Shown piece by piece: positions 48,188 to 60,982 of a stretch of DNA of 64,000 bases; the first letter of the stretch is position 1, and each line of letters starts with the position of its first letter. Source of the stretch: Coprinellus micaceus. Lineage: Eukaryota; Basidiomycota; Agaricomycetes; Agaricales; Psathyrellaceae. The stretch spans positions 1,798,001-1,862,000 of the forward strand of contig OX596340.1 of the NCBI GenBank assembly GCA_951394405.1, given 5' to 3'. The notes under the pieces were generated by a model. That model ran no database searches, was not told the DNA's origin, and was given only the letters and a program-made list of their open reading frames with translations. Position numbers and translations under genes: made by a program.

Positions 48188-51100
48188 GCTGGGGACGACG
48201 GGGAGGGGACGGGGAGAGGGGGGAGCGGGGGGAGAGCGACGACGTCGAAAATGAACACATGGGGGGCGAGGTCATGATAAATAGTGGTGGCGACAGCGGT
48301 GACTTACCGTAAGGGGAGACCTCACTCTAACTAAGAAAGGCAACGGCCTGTCATGCGGACTCCAATCATCCCTCCTGGCTGCCGAATAGCAATCAGTTGT
48401 CCCTCCTCTCCCTCAACCCTCACTCCGACTCCTCCTGCTCTTCCTGCCGTTCTCTGCCCGGACAATTGCGCCGAATACCCCCTCCTCTGATATTCTCTCC
48501 CCGCATCGTATCACCGAGAAGCCAAGCTCGCTGCTCTGAATTAATCATTCATCTCCTCAACGCTCCTCGAGCTCGATATCTTCAGATGGGCGCTATCAAT
48601 CAAACCCAAGATAAATGTTTCAATATGCGTCACAGGGCCCCCGTGGAACACCTTTTAGGGGAAACCCCTTCGTAAGTATGTCAGTCCAAGTACCTCTACC
48701 TCTGCAGAACTAGCGGGCTGACGACAGTTTCAATGGACGTTCAGTAGGGGCAGCAAAGCGCCTACAGAGCGACTTTATGTGATCGCAGATCGAGTCGCTG
48801 CTCCGAGTCCGAGAAGAGCGTATGCATCGCCGGGTACGGATTCGAGGCGAGAAGAAGTCGACGCTTCGAGCGGCGCGTGCTGGCGGCTCCAGGTCTGGAC
48901 ACCTTCCCTGAGGTCTTCTTGATTCACCCCTGGTTAATATCCTCACTCACCGCTCCATTACCCGCGTCCCTCAATCGCATATATGGTGGGCCCTCTTCAT
49001 CTGCGCAATCTTCGCAGAACGCCAGTGTGATGAATGTGCGGAGGTGCTCGAAGATCGTGTGCAAACTCCTTGCCAGCTCGCTTCGGATGATTTACCTCGG
49101 GGGTAGTGGAAAGTGAAACTGCCACAAACGTCGCCTCCAAGGATATCGCAGGTATTTCTGATAACACTCTGACAAGCTCAATCTCTCTCGTTCACTCTTG
49201 CTTATCTTCGCAGGAAAGTGCACAGTCGACGAGAAACCAGCGCCCCGCTTTGTAATACGTACCCTTACGCACGAAGAAGACCCCACCTCCAGGCGATAAA
49301 TTTGTTTGTTGAATCACCCGTCAGCTGACAGGCAGCACAAATCGCTCTATCGTCGAAAAGCGAAATGAACGTTCGCTCGCGATGGGTTCGCGAAATCACT
49401 CTCTCGCCCCCTGCCCCTCCTCGTGAGGGCGAATCCATGACAGATTCATGAGCCCAGGACGTCAGTCACTCGCCATCCCCTTGGTCACAGGAGGGTAATC
49501 TGTTTTGTGCAGCAGCTTCCGTCGACAGAGGGTTTCCGATGCTTCTCTTATGGCTCACGGGCCGTAGTTGCGCGACCGCCTCGAAGGGGCGACCATCCTG
49601 GGATGCCAACAGACTTCATGGTTGGACTGAAGCCGCGTTGAAGGGGGTCCATCTGTAAACCCTCCATCCCCCAACCTAACCCTTCCCTCCCAAGAGGCCT
49701 CATTATCAGCACCACAGCGGCCTGCCTTACGTACCCAGACACAATCGATTGCCTGGAAGCTGTCCGGCATGTTCATGGATGTTCATTTCTGAAATGACTT
49801 CGGGCCGTCCATCGTTCTCACTCACTCGGCTCTAGACAGCGGCGGGGCGGCGCTGAGCCTGACTCACCGGCGGTGGACCCCCTCCTCAGCGGTTTGGTTG
49901 CCCTTTTCATACCCCTTGCCGCGTTTTACCGGACAGAGCTCACCTTGGTTGACATCATAATCATCCTGTGGAGGGATCGTGGGCGCTGTTTTACGTGTCT
50001 GTGTGTCTGCTGGTGTAGGCTTCCCCAGCAGACCGACGTTAGTGAAAGCACCCTGGCGTGCTATGTCGTAATCTCAGAGCCAGCCATGCACACGGCGGCG
50101 CCCAATACAATTCGCCACAGAATCTATCATTTCCCCTCCTCCTCAATCGAATCGGTGCTTGTGTTTCCTCCAGCCCTTTCCATTTATCAACTGTCTCATG
50201 GGATATGAGGACTCTGAGCCTCCCTTGGGTCTCTTGGTCTCCCAGATACAGTACGTGCCTTCCCAAAGACCTCCATCTCATCTCGTCAGGTTCCACTCCC
50301 TCTTTCACCTCCCAACTGAATAGCACATCGAAGGTCCGGTAAATTAGCTCGAGCTCCCTTCTTCGACTTCTCTCTTTTGCACCCTCACGGTCCATTAACT
50401 CCCCGCCAAAACGGGGCAAGATTGGCTGAGATCGGGCGAACCTGCTCGAAGTTAGCACTCGCTCCGCTCGGGAGCGATGGCTAGTTCCGATATTTCTCCT
50501 GGAGTGGTGGGAGTCGGAGATGAGAATGGGGGAGGTCTTGAAGGGCTACTGAGGTCCGGCTGTATACAGTCTCCACAACCACCAGGTGACGCGCTCGCGC
50601 CTCACCAGATACATGCAGCCCGGTCGGGTGCGCTCCCAACTTCACAGGGAGATCTTTTTGGACATCTACTTATATTTCCCATGGACTTTGATCAATCAAC
50701 CTCCGTCCAAGCCACCACCCCCACCCCATCCCCTCCACACCACGCCATGACTCAACGCCCAGAAAGTTCGTCTTCCTTATCATTGGCACCCCTCCTTGGC
50801 CTGCTTGTCAAGTGTTCACGATTTCATTATACGCCTGTCACTAGATCCGCTGTCCTGGCCGTCCAGATTTCATTTGGTGGCGGCCACAAGTTTCCAAAGA
50901 ACCTTGTCAAAGTGGGCCTGCCGGCGCGGTATGCCTCATTCGAGACGGCTGGAGTTAATATCTACGGACCCGGGTGACGAACAAGGAAATGGTATGAACC
51001 CGGAAGTGGAGGAGAAGACAAAAAGCAAAAGGTACGGAGGTGACACTTTGGGGGGAAAGGCGATGGGCTAACTCGAATAGCATGGACTGCAGCCGGGTAG

Positions 51101-51681
51101 GTTTAATATTTGAGCGTCAAGAGTCACGCAGGACTGCGCGGTGGAGCTTTCCTATAAACCGGCGGCCGCTAGAACCGTCGATACAGGCTTTATTCTCAGA
51201 GGCGAGCCCACCACCGCGCGGGTCGCACCTTCTTTGCCTGGTATTCATAAGAGTTTCGCGATTGAATTTCCTTTTCCCTCTCAGACACGACAGATGGGTA
51301 AATAAAGAGTTTATATCTGTAGCCCAAGATTCTATGGAAGAGAATCCGTTGCGATCCCATGAGAATCCGCCGAAAGACTCGCCGAAAAGACCCTGACGGG
51401 CGCTTATTCGCAGGAGCTAGATAAGATAAGATAAAAACAGATCAATCAGATCTCCATCAAATCCATGCACACAGCCAGTGATCATCTATCCTCACCGCTT
51501 TCTCCTCGACCAACACTTACAATAGCCATCTCGACGGCCACATAGAAGCATTTCAAGCCACGTATCACCCACAACCTATTTCCCAGTCCGTGCCGCCCAG
51601 GTCCCTACCCCAAAAACTCGCGATCTACTTGCGCAATTTGCTCAATATTGCTTTCACTTCTAGATATCACATTTTCGCGCT
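48188..51681. other. Long intergenic region
   Basis: 3.5 kb between divergent genes. The longest frames (minus 50039-50458 and plus 50477-50977) lack recognisable domains and are Pro/Ser-rich. About 150 bp before the F-box gene is CA/CT-rich, like a fungal 5' leader. No RNA gene, TATA box or repeat array was recognised. Confidence 0.4.
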
Positions 51682-54138
51682 ATGGCGACCAGATCCGAGA
51701 ATGAACAGCGACTAAAGAGAGAGTTTGAACACCTCCTCGTCTCTGCCATGAAGGCCGACCCAAACCTAACCCAAGAACAAGCGGCGTTGAAAGCTCAAGA
51801 AAATTTAATGGAGAACAATCCGTTTATGCCACCCAAGAACGGCGCCTGCATCATCAACTCCCTGCCTATCGAGCTCCTGGCACACATCTTCCGCGTTGGC
51901 GTAGAGATGCAGAGGGAAGGAGGCGACGAAGACGACGAGTTCGAGCCGGTTGATGACGAGGAGGAGAAAAAAGAGTTGAAGAAGGAGCTCAACAAGGTGA
52001 AGAGCGCGGATGAAGAGGAGGGTGATACCTCAGACGAAGAAGGACCGGATGACGTGGAGGCTTTGCCCACAGATGATAATGATCCTGAGTGGGAGGACGA
52101 GGAAAGCGAAGGAGAGCACCTCGCGGATGATGAGGGGGGGAGCGATGACGATGAAGATATGGACACCGACGCTAGTGAAGATGAGGAAGACACTGACTAC
52201 GACGTCCCCTTCGAGTTCCTTGTCTCCCACGTGTGCCGGCATTGGAGGGAAACCGCGATCAACACACCGGACCTCTGGTCAAGCATCTACATCGACCAGC
52301 CTCACCAATGGGACCGCTACGAAGCGTACCTGGAGCGATCCAAGGGACAGGTCCTCGATCTCGACATTAATCTTGAAGTGCACTCTGGAGACCAGGCTTT
52401 TGGAGATGACCTGGTTACGGCTGAAAATTCGATGCCCGACGTGCAAAAGGTCCTTGACTTGATCATGCCCAAGGCCGACCAATGGCGCTCGCTGACGGTG
52501 GAATACGACTTCTGGCTTCACGCTCGTGAATTCTTGAAGCAGATGGCCGAAGTGCCAAGTGCGCCCCACTTAGAGAGGTTGCACATGGAATCGTACGAAG
52601 ATTCGACTGGCGTCGAGACCTTCGAGCCTTTGCAATATAAGAACCCGTTCTACCTCCCCTTCCACGGCAACGCACCAAATCTCCGATTTGTGAAGCTCAT
52701 ATCAGTTCACATCGACTGGGATGGCGCGATCTCCATGTTCCAAGGCCTCCAGGAGCTGGACTTGCGTTTTCATACGGAAGATGTCCTCCCCTCGTGGAGG
52801 GCCTTCTCCTCTTACCTCAAGAACTCGCCTCAGCTGATTCGATTGGAATTGCATGAGTCAGGTCCCAAGCTCCCCGACCCTTCCGCCATCGCCCTACCTC
52901 CCCTGACCCCAGCTGTGGGCCTTGCCACTGCATACTACACCGCCGCTCCATCCTTCGACGACAAGGAACCCGAAGACCCCTACGAATGGCCCATGTATCC
53001 CTTGGAAGTCTCTTCTTTGCGAGACCTTAAACTTTCGCATCACGAAGCTCCCTATGCCACTGCACTTCTCACCAAACTTCACCTGCCCAACCTTAGAACA
53101 CTCTACATGGACTACGAAGAAGGTGGAGACTTTACAGGTCTCATTGAGGCATGCTCCCAACCTTTGCGTGGTGTAAACAGCAGGCGGAGCGTCTTCCAAA
53201 CCATCGAGGAGTTTGAGCTCAAGAGTATGGGGACCGTCCGCTCCTCGGCGCTCCCCGGCATGCTCGAGGCCCTCAGTGGGCTCAAGCATCTCTCGCTGAC
53301 CTGCTTCGACATGGGGAATGGCGAAGGGTTTGCCCCTCCAGATAGCATCTGGGCTATGCTTTCCAGGAATGCAAAGACAGTCCTCGACGCTCTCAAAGCG
53401 AAGAGGGCTAACCAAAACCAGAGTGTACCTCCAACGCCTATCAACACTCCCGCTTCGTACCTCCCAAGTGCACCCCCATCTGCATCATCGTTCTCTGCAG
53501 ATCCCGTCGCGCCCCTCACCATCATTCCCCCTTCCCCAAGTGCGCCGCTCCCAGCTACAGGTGCTGGCATCGAACCTTCCGCCACTCCGTTGACCGCGCA
53601 AGAAGAGCTAGATTCCCTGAACGTTAAACTTCTCCTGCCCAACCTCGAAGGCCTCCGCACAGCTGGTCTCAAAGGTGCTCGTCTCAGACGCTTCCTCCTC
53701 CGTCGGCTCAAGATTGGCGCCCCAATCAAGACGTTGAGCGTGCACCACATCGACGAGTTGTCCGAGGGAGATGAGAAATGGATGGAAGATCACCTCGAGA
53801 CCTTCGAGTACTACAGCGATTCCGACGAGGACGATATGCAGGTGACTGATGATGAGGATTTACCACCCTTCGAGGAGGAGGACGACCCCAATGAGGACGA
53901 TGATGATGATGGCGATGACGGCGGTAATGGCGACGACGACGAGTGGGAGGACACAGACGAGGACAATCAGGGTGGGGACGACGACCAGAACGACGACGAC
54001 GACGACGATGACGACGACGCTGGGGACGATGGAGAGGGAGGGGGGCGTGTGCAGACCCGCCGCGGACCTTCTGCTAGGGCAACGAGGAGAGGCGCTGCGA
54101 GCATGCATGTCACGACTGGCCTCGCAACGCTGGACTGA
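51682..54138 (+). CDS. F-box protein with acidic insert
   Basis: A single intronless frame of 818 aa. The F-box-like motif is split. Its first helix (INSLPIELLAHIFRVGVE, about residues 54-75) is separated from its second part (FEFLVSHVCRHWRETAINTPDLWSSI, about residues 177-202) by about 100 residues that are mostly Asp/Glu with some Ser. A leucine-rich-repeat-like beta/alpha region follows (repeated L-x-L-x patterns such as LRDLKLSHHE, LRTLYMDYE and LKHLSLTCFDM). The C-terminus is an extreme Asp/Glu tract that includes a run of Asp codons near 53992-54018. F-box proteins recruit substrates to SCF ubiquitin ligases through Skp1. Agaricomycetes carry large expanded families of this type. The ATG at 51682 follows a leader without upstream in-frame ATGs. 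Confidence 0.85.
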   Translation: MATRSENEQRLKREFEHLLVSAMKADPNLTQEQAALKAQENLMENNPFMPPKNGACIINSLPIELLAHIFRVGVEMQREGGDEDDEFEPVDDEEEKKELKKELNKVKSADEEEGDTSDEEGPDDVEALPTDDNDPEWEDEESEGEHLADDEGGSDDDEDMDTDASEDEEDTDYDVPFEFLVSHVCRHWRETAINTPDLWSSIYIDQPHQWDRYEAYLERSKGQVLDLDINLEVHSGDQAFGDDLVTAENSMPDVQKVLDLIMPKADQWRSLTVEYDFWLHAREFLKQMAEVPSAPHLERLHMESYEDSTGVETFEPLQYKNPFYLPFHGNAPNLRFVKLISVHIDWDGAISMFQGLQELDLRFHTEDVLPSWRAFSSYLKNSPQLIRLELHESGPKLPDPSAIALPPLTPAVGLATAYYTAAPSFDDKEPEDPYEWPMYPLEVSSLRDLKLSHHEAPYATALLTKLHLPNLRTLYMDYEEGGDFTGLIEACSQPLRGVNSRRSVFQTIEEFELKSMGTVRSSALPGMLEALSGLKHLSLTCFDMGNGEGFAPPDSIWAMLSRNAKTVLDALKAKRANQNQSVPPTPINTPASYLPSAPPSASSFSADPVAPLTIIPPSPSAPLPATGAGIEPSATPLTAQEELDSLNVKLLLPNLEGLRTAGLKGARLRRFLLRRLKIGAPIKTLSVHHIDELSEGDEKWMEDHLETFEYYSDSDEDDMQVTDDEDLPPFEEEDDPNEDDDDDGDDGGNGDDDEWEDTDEDNQGGDDDQNDDDDDDDDDAGDDGEGGGRVQTRRGPSARATRRGAASMHVTTGLATLD

Positions 54139-55251
54139 AACTTTGGGACTGACATCTGCTGTGAAGTAGGCATACTACGGTAGTAGAGCAGGATATTTAT
54201 TGGTACTTACAGGTACTTTGGTGTACGTGGTGGTCAGTAGACAGGTAGAGTTGAACGGAATGCTTCATTTGTGTTTAAATCTCAAACAAATCGACACCAG
54301 GCAGAATCAGAGGCACAGAACCGGCACCCGGCTGAAAGGGCAGAGGACATAGAGGGGAAGCGATTGGGGGCAACCGGAACAAAACAGAGGGAAGGAAGAG
54401 GAAAATATAGTGTACAGCCAACGAGGCATGAGGAGTAATGCTTTTGAGTAGGAATAAACAGCGATAGCGATAATAGCGGTGGGCGATTAGTGACGAGTTG
54501 CGACGAACAAACTAAGGTCGGGGTAGTGAGAATAAGGGAGTCGACCCTGCCAAAAGAAACCAGACCAAGAGCTGGGTGGGGCAGACCAGGTCGAACACAT
54601 AGACTGCGAGGTGAATTTGAGAGGAGAATGGGAAGCATAGATAGCGAGGTGAACTTGAAAGCGACGACAGGTGTGGCGATAGCGATACCGAGGAGCGAGG
54701 AACCACAAACGAAGGGTTCTTGAGAGAAAATGAAACGAAGAGTCTATGGGGGAAGTGTCAAAGGGAAGCGGAAGCATGAAGAGAAAAAACCCGTGAACGA
54801 GGAAGGAAAGCATATGGGTGGCCGGCCATAGGGGGTTTGAACAAAGAGAATTGGGCCCACAGAGAACAAGGGAGTGGACATCTCGGAAAGAACGAGGAGC
54901 GGTTGGTTTTGGGTGGAAGACGGAGGGAATGTGAAGAATGCCATACGAGGCCATCTGCCTCGAAGGTGAAAAGAGGACACGACAGGATTCGAACCTTTCT
55001 ACGACATATATTTGGGCGGCACGGAAAAGAGAAATGGTGATCATACAAAGGTAGTACAAAGGAGAAAAAACCCGCATAGAAGGAAGGGAAGGAAGAATGA
55101 GGATGAGTGCTTGATGTTGTGGTAAGTGCCAAATGCGAATGCAATGCCAAGAATGTAATGAATAGTTCAGGTGTTATTGAACGGGGATGTTGGCCACCTC
55201 ACCAACAGAAGATAGCCTCTTGAAGGGGTTTTCGACGATCGCGAAGCCTCG
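54139..55251. other. Convergent intergenic region
   Basis: 1.1 kb between the F-box stop and the Mps1-like stop. It is purine-rich on the plus strand, and the 196-codon minus-strand frame in it (54487-55077) reflects that bias rather than a gene. A segment like ATAGACTGCGAGGTGAATTT is present twice about 40 nt apart (near 54598 and 54638), a small local duplication. Confidence 0.4.
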
Positions 55252-58200
55252 TTATCCTGAAGAGCTGGAGCCAGTTTGTACCGCGCGTAGCTCTGCCACA
55301 AGACGCTAGAAACGTATGAATTAGCACCACCGATCGACCGGAACAGAACAGACCACATACCTCTGCCTCCTTCAGCATTGCCTCAGGGTCTAGGTTACCC
55401 TGGTTCCTCCCCATCGACATGCCATACTCCAAAAGCTGGCGCATGTAGTACGGGTTAATTACCGTCTCCTGCGGACCCAGGAATTCGCTAATATCGTTCT
55501 TGGGCTTCTCCTTCTCCTTCTCCTCAGTTGGCCCCGCCATCCATTCCTGCTCGAGCAGCTGCGGAATCGTCGCCCTCTCCTTCGAAGTCCGGCACAGGCA
55601 GCTCTTCATACTGTCGATAACACCCTTAGGAACTCGCTTCTTCAGGTGCTCGAGGCGCTTGGGTTGTTGGGGTTGGCCGGTAGGGCTGGGTTTGGCGGGG
55701 ATGGATGGGACGGAGTATTCGGGGAAGTCGATGACATGGCTGATGTCTGGGATGGCCTTCATCTTCTGGTATACGGAGAGGTGTTGGAAGGGAGGGTGGC
55801 CGTAGACCATTTGGTATAGGATGCAGCCGAGCGACCAGACGTCTGAAGGTCGGCCGACCTTAAGGCGACGCATCCCGTCAGGGAGTTCGATGGCTTCGGG
55901 ACTCATGTAATTGACGGTTCCAATCTGCCCATAACATTAGCAAGAATGAAATGTCATGGAAGGGTAGGTACGCACTTGGTGGTCTCGCTGGATATTAGTA
56001 GTATCATTCGCAATCGCATTGGCAATACCGAAGTCGATCAACTTTAGTTGACCTCTAACCAACACAAAGTTGGCGGGCTTCAAGTCGGAGTGCACGATCT
56101 TCTCTTCATGAATGACGTGGACTGCTTGCAGCATCTATGACACAAACCGTCATTCAGAAAAGCCAGAGCACGAAACAAGCTCCAACCATACCTGCTGCCA
56201 ATAATATGCCACCCAAACCATATTCAATCGCTCCCTCATCTGCTCGGAGAGCAGCCTCGCAAGATCGACCTCACCGCACTCCATTACGAGCAAGAGGTGG
56301 CCCTTGCTCCCTCCAGGACCCGCCTTCACTTCAGAGTCGATGAGTCGAATGATTCGGCTGTTGCCCTCAAGCCTCTTGAGGAGTGCGATCTCGTTCATGT
56401 ACCCACTCATCGTCTCCGCATCTGTCTTATCAAGGGAGACGCGCTTGATAGCGTAGAGCTCGTTGGCGTGGTTCAGGACGCGGAAAACTCGAGAAGATCC
56501 TCCCTTGCCGATCATGTCTAAGCGGGCATATGCCTTCTTATTGACCTAAATAACACTGTCAGAAGGAAACTACAGATATTAGTTCGAAGGGGCTTACGAC
56601 AATATGCCTGTTCAACTGATTGACAGGCTGAGGTGGCGCAGGAGCTGGTGCTTGCGGAGGCGGCATCTGGCTATACGTCTGGGGGATCTGCTGAACAGGT
56701 TGCTGCTGCTGCTGCTCCCTTCGCTCTCTCTTTTCCCTTTCGTACTCCCGGTCGCGTTCCCTTTCCCGTTCCTCGTTCTTCTCTCGTGGAGTGTTCGCCA
56801 CGAAGGCATGGGCAGCGGCCGGGTCCAGGACAGTCCCGCTGGGACTACGTTTATGCTTCGGCGCTGCGGTAACCAGGCGGTTCGAGGTTTGGGGAGAAAG
56901 TCGACCCTGAACTTTAGGCGCAGGAGGGGACAGCCGTCCTTTGGGAGCAGGTGGTGACGTACGACCTTTCGCTGTTGGTGGAGAGATCCGGCCACGAATC
57001 GAAGGCGATAGGCGACCATGTCGGGCTGCAGCTGTTGGTGAAGGACGCGCCGCTTGACTATCCATGACAGTTGGAGAGTTGAGACCTGAGGGACCTGCCA
57101 GGCCACGAAGCGTATCGGAGTCGCGTCGGCGATGACCATACGTAGGTCTTTGCGCCGGCTGGCCTTTTAGGCTATGGGTTGGTGAAGGAGATTGGCGCGC
57201 CTGCCTGGCTTCGTCAACGATATCTTCTTCGCGGCGGTATTCTATCGGCGGGGTGAGGTATATCTCGGCGTGCACGCGGGGTAGCAACTCACTGCGATAT
57301 TCCGCGGCTCGTGCTTCGAGCTCTTGGCGTTCGCGCTCTTCTGGTGCTACGCGCCTCGCACCGAGGCCAGCATCTCCGTTCAGGCCTACCGTCGGATATG
57401 AGGAATGATTATAGATGTTCGAGAGGGGAACATACCCAAAGACGTGCCCGGACGCGAGTTCGGGTGTTGAGGTTGGGAAGAGTGAGCGACTTGCAATTGG
57501 TAGTCATCGTGGTCTGTGGGAACGTTGAAGCATTATCCAAACGACCTTTGGAGAAGGTCTACTCACGAAGCGCCTCACTGAGACTGGCAGATCGCCGGGG
57601 ACGATTACTATTCGACATGGACAGTGAGCTGGCAGCCGCAGCATTGAAGTTGAGTTCCCTTCGTTGCCTCATCCCATTTGGAGGGAGTGCTGAATTGGGA
57701 GGAGGAATCGCGGCGGGCTCCGCGGGTTCATCTTCTGGCTCGGTGTCTTCACCACCGATTGGACCTTGGTACTCATTCTCACTTGGCGCGGCCTCTGACT
57801 CAGTAACCTCCCCGAGCCTCTCGACGTTCGATGTGCTGTACTTCAGTGCAGAGGGCGCCTTCATTATCCGGCCGGGTCTATTGAGCCCGGGTTGAATCTG
57901 CCGTGATGTTGGTGCACGTTGTGGCACAGGAACGTCAGACAATGGTCGGGGGTTCGTAGTGGACGTTGAGTAGGAAGCGCGGATCGATGACATGCGTGAG
58001 GCCACCGAGCGACCGTGCAGAGGGGGTGAGTTGCGCCTATTAACTTGACCGGCGGGTTGCCTCTCTTCGATTGTGGACATCTCTCCGTTGATATTCTCCT
58101 TCTCTTCGTGAAGTGCATAAGAATTGGCGCTTGAATCGAGGGTTAACCGTGTCCGAGCTGCGGCGTATGCTTCTGGCCTATCCCTGCTGTCCTCCATGGT

Positions 58201-58680
58201 AACGCGACGAGGCCCCATCCGTGCTCGTTGGGATGCGATTGTCGGTGCGAGATACGATGGCTGGGGTTGTGTTGATGCAAGGGCAATAGCCGGTCCTGAG
58301 GTGACGCGTTGGAAGGTCCGCAAAGGTTTGTTCTCCGCTATTGGAACATGGTTCGTTCCACCGAGGAGAAGCTCTGACGCGCTTTCGGAGCGGGTGAGCG
58401 AGGTTCTAGCTAGCGGCGAGGCGGCTGGTGCAGGCGAAGACTCCTTTGGCGACTCTGGAGAGGTCTCGTTGGGCTTGGCGGTATCCGGGGGCGTCACTGG
58501 CGACGAGTGACGGCGACCACCCTTGGACAGGCGAATAAAGTTGCCGTTCTCATCGAAGCCGTAGTCGAAGGAGAGGTCGTCGATGATGCTGGAGTCGTCG
58601 GAGTTGGGCGTGTTGTGGCGGGACGAGGGGCGGGGATCGATGGGGGTGCGTGGGGGCGATGTTGAGGGCGTCGTGGACAT
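55252..58680 (-). CDS. MPS1: Mps1/TTK-type dual-specificity kinase
   Basis: The kinase for spindle-pole duplication and the spindle assembly checkpoint. The N-terminal half (ATG at 58680) is long and disordered, with many Ser/Thr-Pro sites, in exons from 58680 to about 56598. The kinase domain starts in exon 56545-56192 with [20 protein letters not shown] (Gly loop) and YAIKRV (catalytic Lys). Exon 56134-55976 carries [11 protein letters not shown] (the HSD variant of HRD typical of Mps1) and LIDFGIAN (DFG). Exon 55924-55361 carries [24 protein letters not shown] and the Arg of subdomain XI. The last exon 55305-55252 encodes only 17 residues. The tail [12 protein letters not shown] matches Mps1 C-termini. 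An alternative in-frame ATG lies at 58746. The gene faces the F-box gene tail-to-tail. Confidence 0.9.
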
Positions 58681-60982
58681 CGTGGACGACGACGAGGTGG
58701 TTGAGAACAAATTCGAGGAAAAGACACTTGGGCCTTTCCAAACCATCACCACGCTGCAATAAGAACCCCGGTGTCGGTCCCTTTTCTGGCGCCGAATTAC
58801 CCAATTTGGGCAGTTCGGAGCACACCGGCGCCGCAACGCGATCACGTTACCTTTGCGCGCCGAGTTCAGGCGTCACATGCGTCTCATGTCCTCGCCCTTC
58901 ATCTCAACAAGGCGACTTCAGCCCCTGTCTCTGCTTGCCAGTCGCAAAAATATGCTTTGATACGGTATGGATCGGGAATGGCGTAGCACGAAGCATAAAC
59001 CTTCCCCTAGCGCAGATATCCCACCGCCTCTCGTCATGTGCTTCTCGCATCGTCCAAGATTGGAAGGCTGAAGGGCAGCACTCCAAGTTCTTCACGGGCG
59101 CTAGACGTGTCTATCAAGACTCACAAGTCAGTTCGCATTTCTTGGATTCCCTTCCCCAACTTCTCATTCACCTCTTACCTCACGGTCAGATAAAGCCCAG
59201 GGCGGAGACGTCCCTCCGTTCCCCGGGGCAGGTCTTCCATACCAGCGATGCCAACCCTCTTGTTATCCAGCGACCTTGACTCCTACGAGAGAGCGTCTCT
59301 CCCTCTGAGGCGGCTCGCCTCAAAACCTGATCGGAATGCTGATACCGTATTGACAACGCTAACGAGAGGATCATACAAGGGAGATGGATCATGGTCCCTC
59401 TGAAGTCCCCGATCAGCAAATGCAGGGGCAATAGCCGTTAACGTCAGGCTCACCAGCGAGACTAACTACATTGGCGCGGTAGGGGTCAAGCTCATCCTTG
59501 GGTGGGCCATCGCGGTCAAAGTCAATGCTTCTTTTTATCACCATGGCTCTATCAGGGGCCCTCAAGCAGACGTAATCCTATCAGCCCTTGGCGAGAGCAG
59601 ACCTCGCCCGTTCGAGGAAGGGTTCTCCCTCAGGCGCCGTCTGGAGATCTACTGGGCTGGAACGCTAGTGATAGTATCCTCGATGCCGCCTCCGGAGGAG
59701 CGGTTGGGCAGAACCCGAATACCCAGTCGACCCGATTCGCGAGTTGCCAGCTCCCAACGGCGCAAACCGTGGTGGTTGTAGATATGATCACCAAGTGTAC
59801 AAATGACGATACTTAAACAGTGCGGTTAGTATATCCACGGTCCTGTTAGGCGGCTATGGGAATTGGATACGCAGTGGTTCCTCCGAGCGAAGTAACGATA
59901 TCAAATACGCACCCTGAATTCATCTCAACACCCAACAACGCCTCTAATACATACTCCAAGAAACCGGACGTAGAACGCACCTAGAACCCAAATGAGCGGT
60001 GGGAGAGGGGCCAAGAAACCAGAGAAGCGCCCAAGGAGTGATCATTCCAACCCGCGCGGCTGAAACGCATCCTCTTCGCATCTTCGAATTCGAGATTGTC
60101 AATGAACTAGGGAGGTGAGGCGATGCACCATCTCCCTCAGCCGCTGCCGCGCCAAAGAGAGTTGATGCGATGTCCCGTTCCACGGATAACACAATATTCT
60201 CCTTGAAACGGGAGAAGTACAATGGGAGAAGGGGGGACGGGAGATGGAATTGATCAATTGCAAGTCCCCGTGGAATCCACTCCCATATAGAAGTGGGCGA
60301 AGCGCCCTCGCCAAGCAGAACGAGGTGGGATATGGGCGGCGATCACGCATACGGTTGAGATATCAGTGGAACTGGGAAGTCGCTCTTCCAAGTGCTCTCG
60401 GGCGCTACGAGAGTGTCTCGATGATCGCGTGGATGGATATCTAACTAGGTGAGAAGGTAGTAGGGTGCAGGGGGAGGGGCCAAACAAGGGAGGAAGTAGT
60501 ACGGATATGGTAAGCGCCCAGAGTCGATCAGGTGAAATGGGATAGGTAGCTGACATGCTATAAACCCCAATAGATAGCACTAGTAAGTACAACGGTGAAA
60601 CGGGTTGGGTGAATGTGTAGAGGGTATGCATAGGTTGTTAGAGGGGTATGAAGAATAAATTACACATTATAGATTTCGAGAGATGCAGCTGAAGATGAAG
60701 CGCGTGGATAAGCTGGGGAGGGAACGGCGCGCGAAGATCCATTGTGTTTGGTCGGCGCCCCCGACACCAAACACGAAGCTTTTTCGAGGGTTTGATGAGG
60801 GACGCGTACCCTCATCGCATCCCCACTTCATCGAGGACGGTCTTGTTACTCCACTCGAGTGGTTTTCAGGCGCGACTTTTTTGACGCCCTCCACTCCCCC
60901 CTCCACCAGCGCCTACGCATGGCCATCAGGTCTCGCCAGCTCCGGGCTGATGGTCTCTGGGCGTTCCGGAGGCAAATCTTAT
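58681..60982. other. Intergenic region upstream of MPS1
   Basis: 2.3 kb with no supportable gene. Frames up to 209 codons on the plus strand overlap the MPS1 leader and have no domain. The right part probably contains the 3' untranslated region of the membrane-protein gene at 60983-62790. Confidence 0.4.

Noticed and set aside
50477..50977. 166-codon plus-strand frame upstream of the F-box gene
   Set aside because: It is Pro/Ser-rich with no domain, has no support from a second exon, and lies in a likely promoter/leader region.
54950..55030. GGTTCGAATCC on the minus strand, like a tRNA B box
   Set aside because: The surrounding bases do not form an acceptor stem, D arm or anticodon arm.
54487..55077. 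196-codon minus-strand frame after the F-box gene
   Set aside because: It is due to strong purine/pyrimidine strand bias in a convergent 3' region; the translation is low-complexity.
58650..59279. 209-codon plus-strand frame overlapping the MPS1 start
   Set aside because: It is antisense to the MPS1 leader, with no domain; a shadow of the GC-rich coding sequence.
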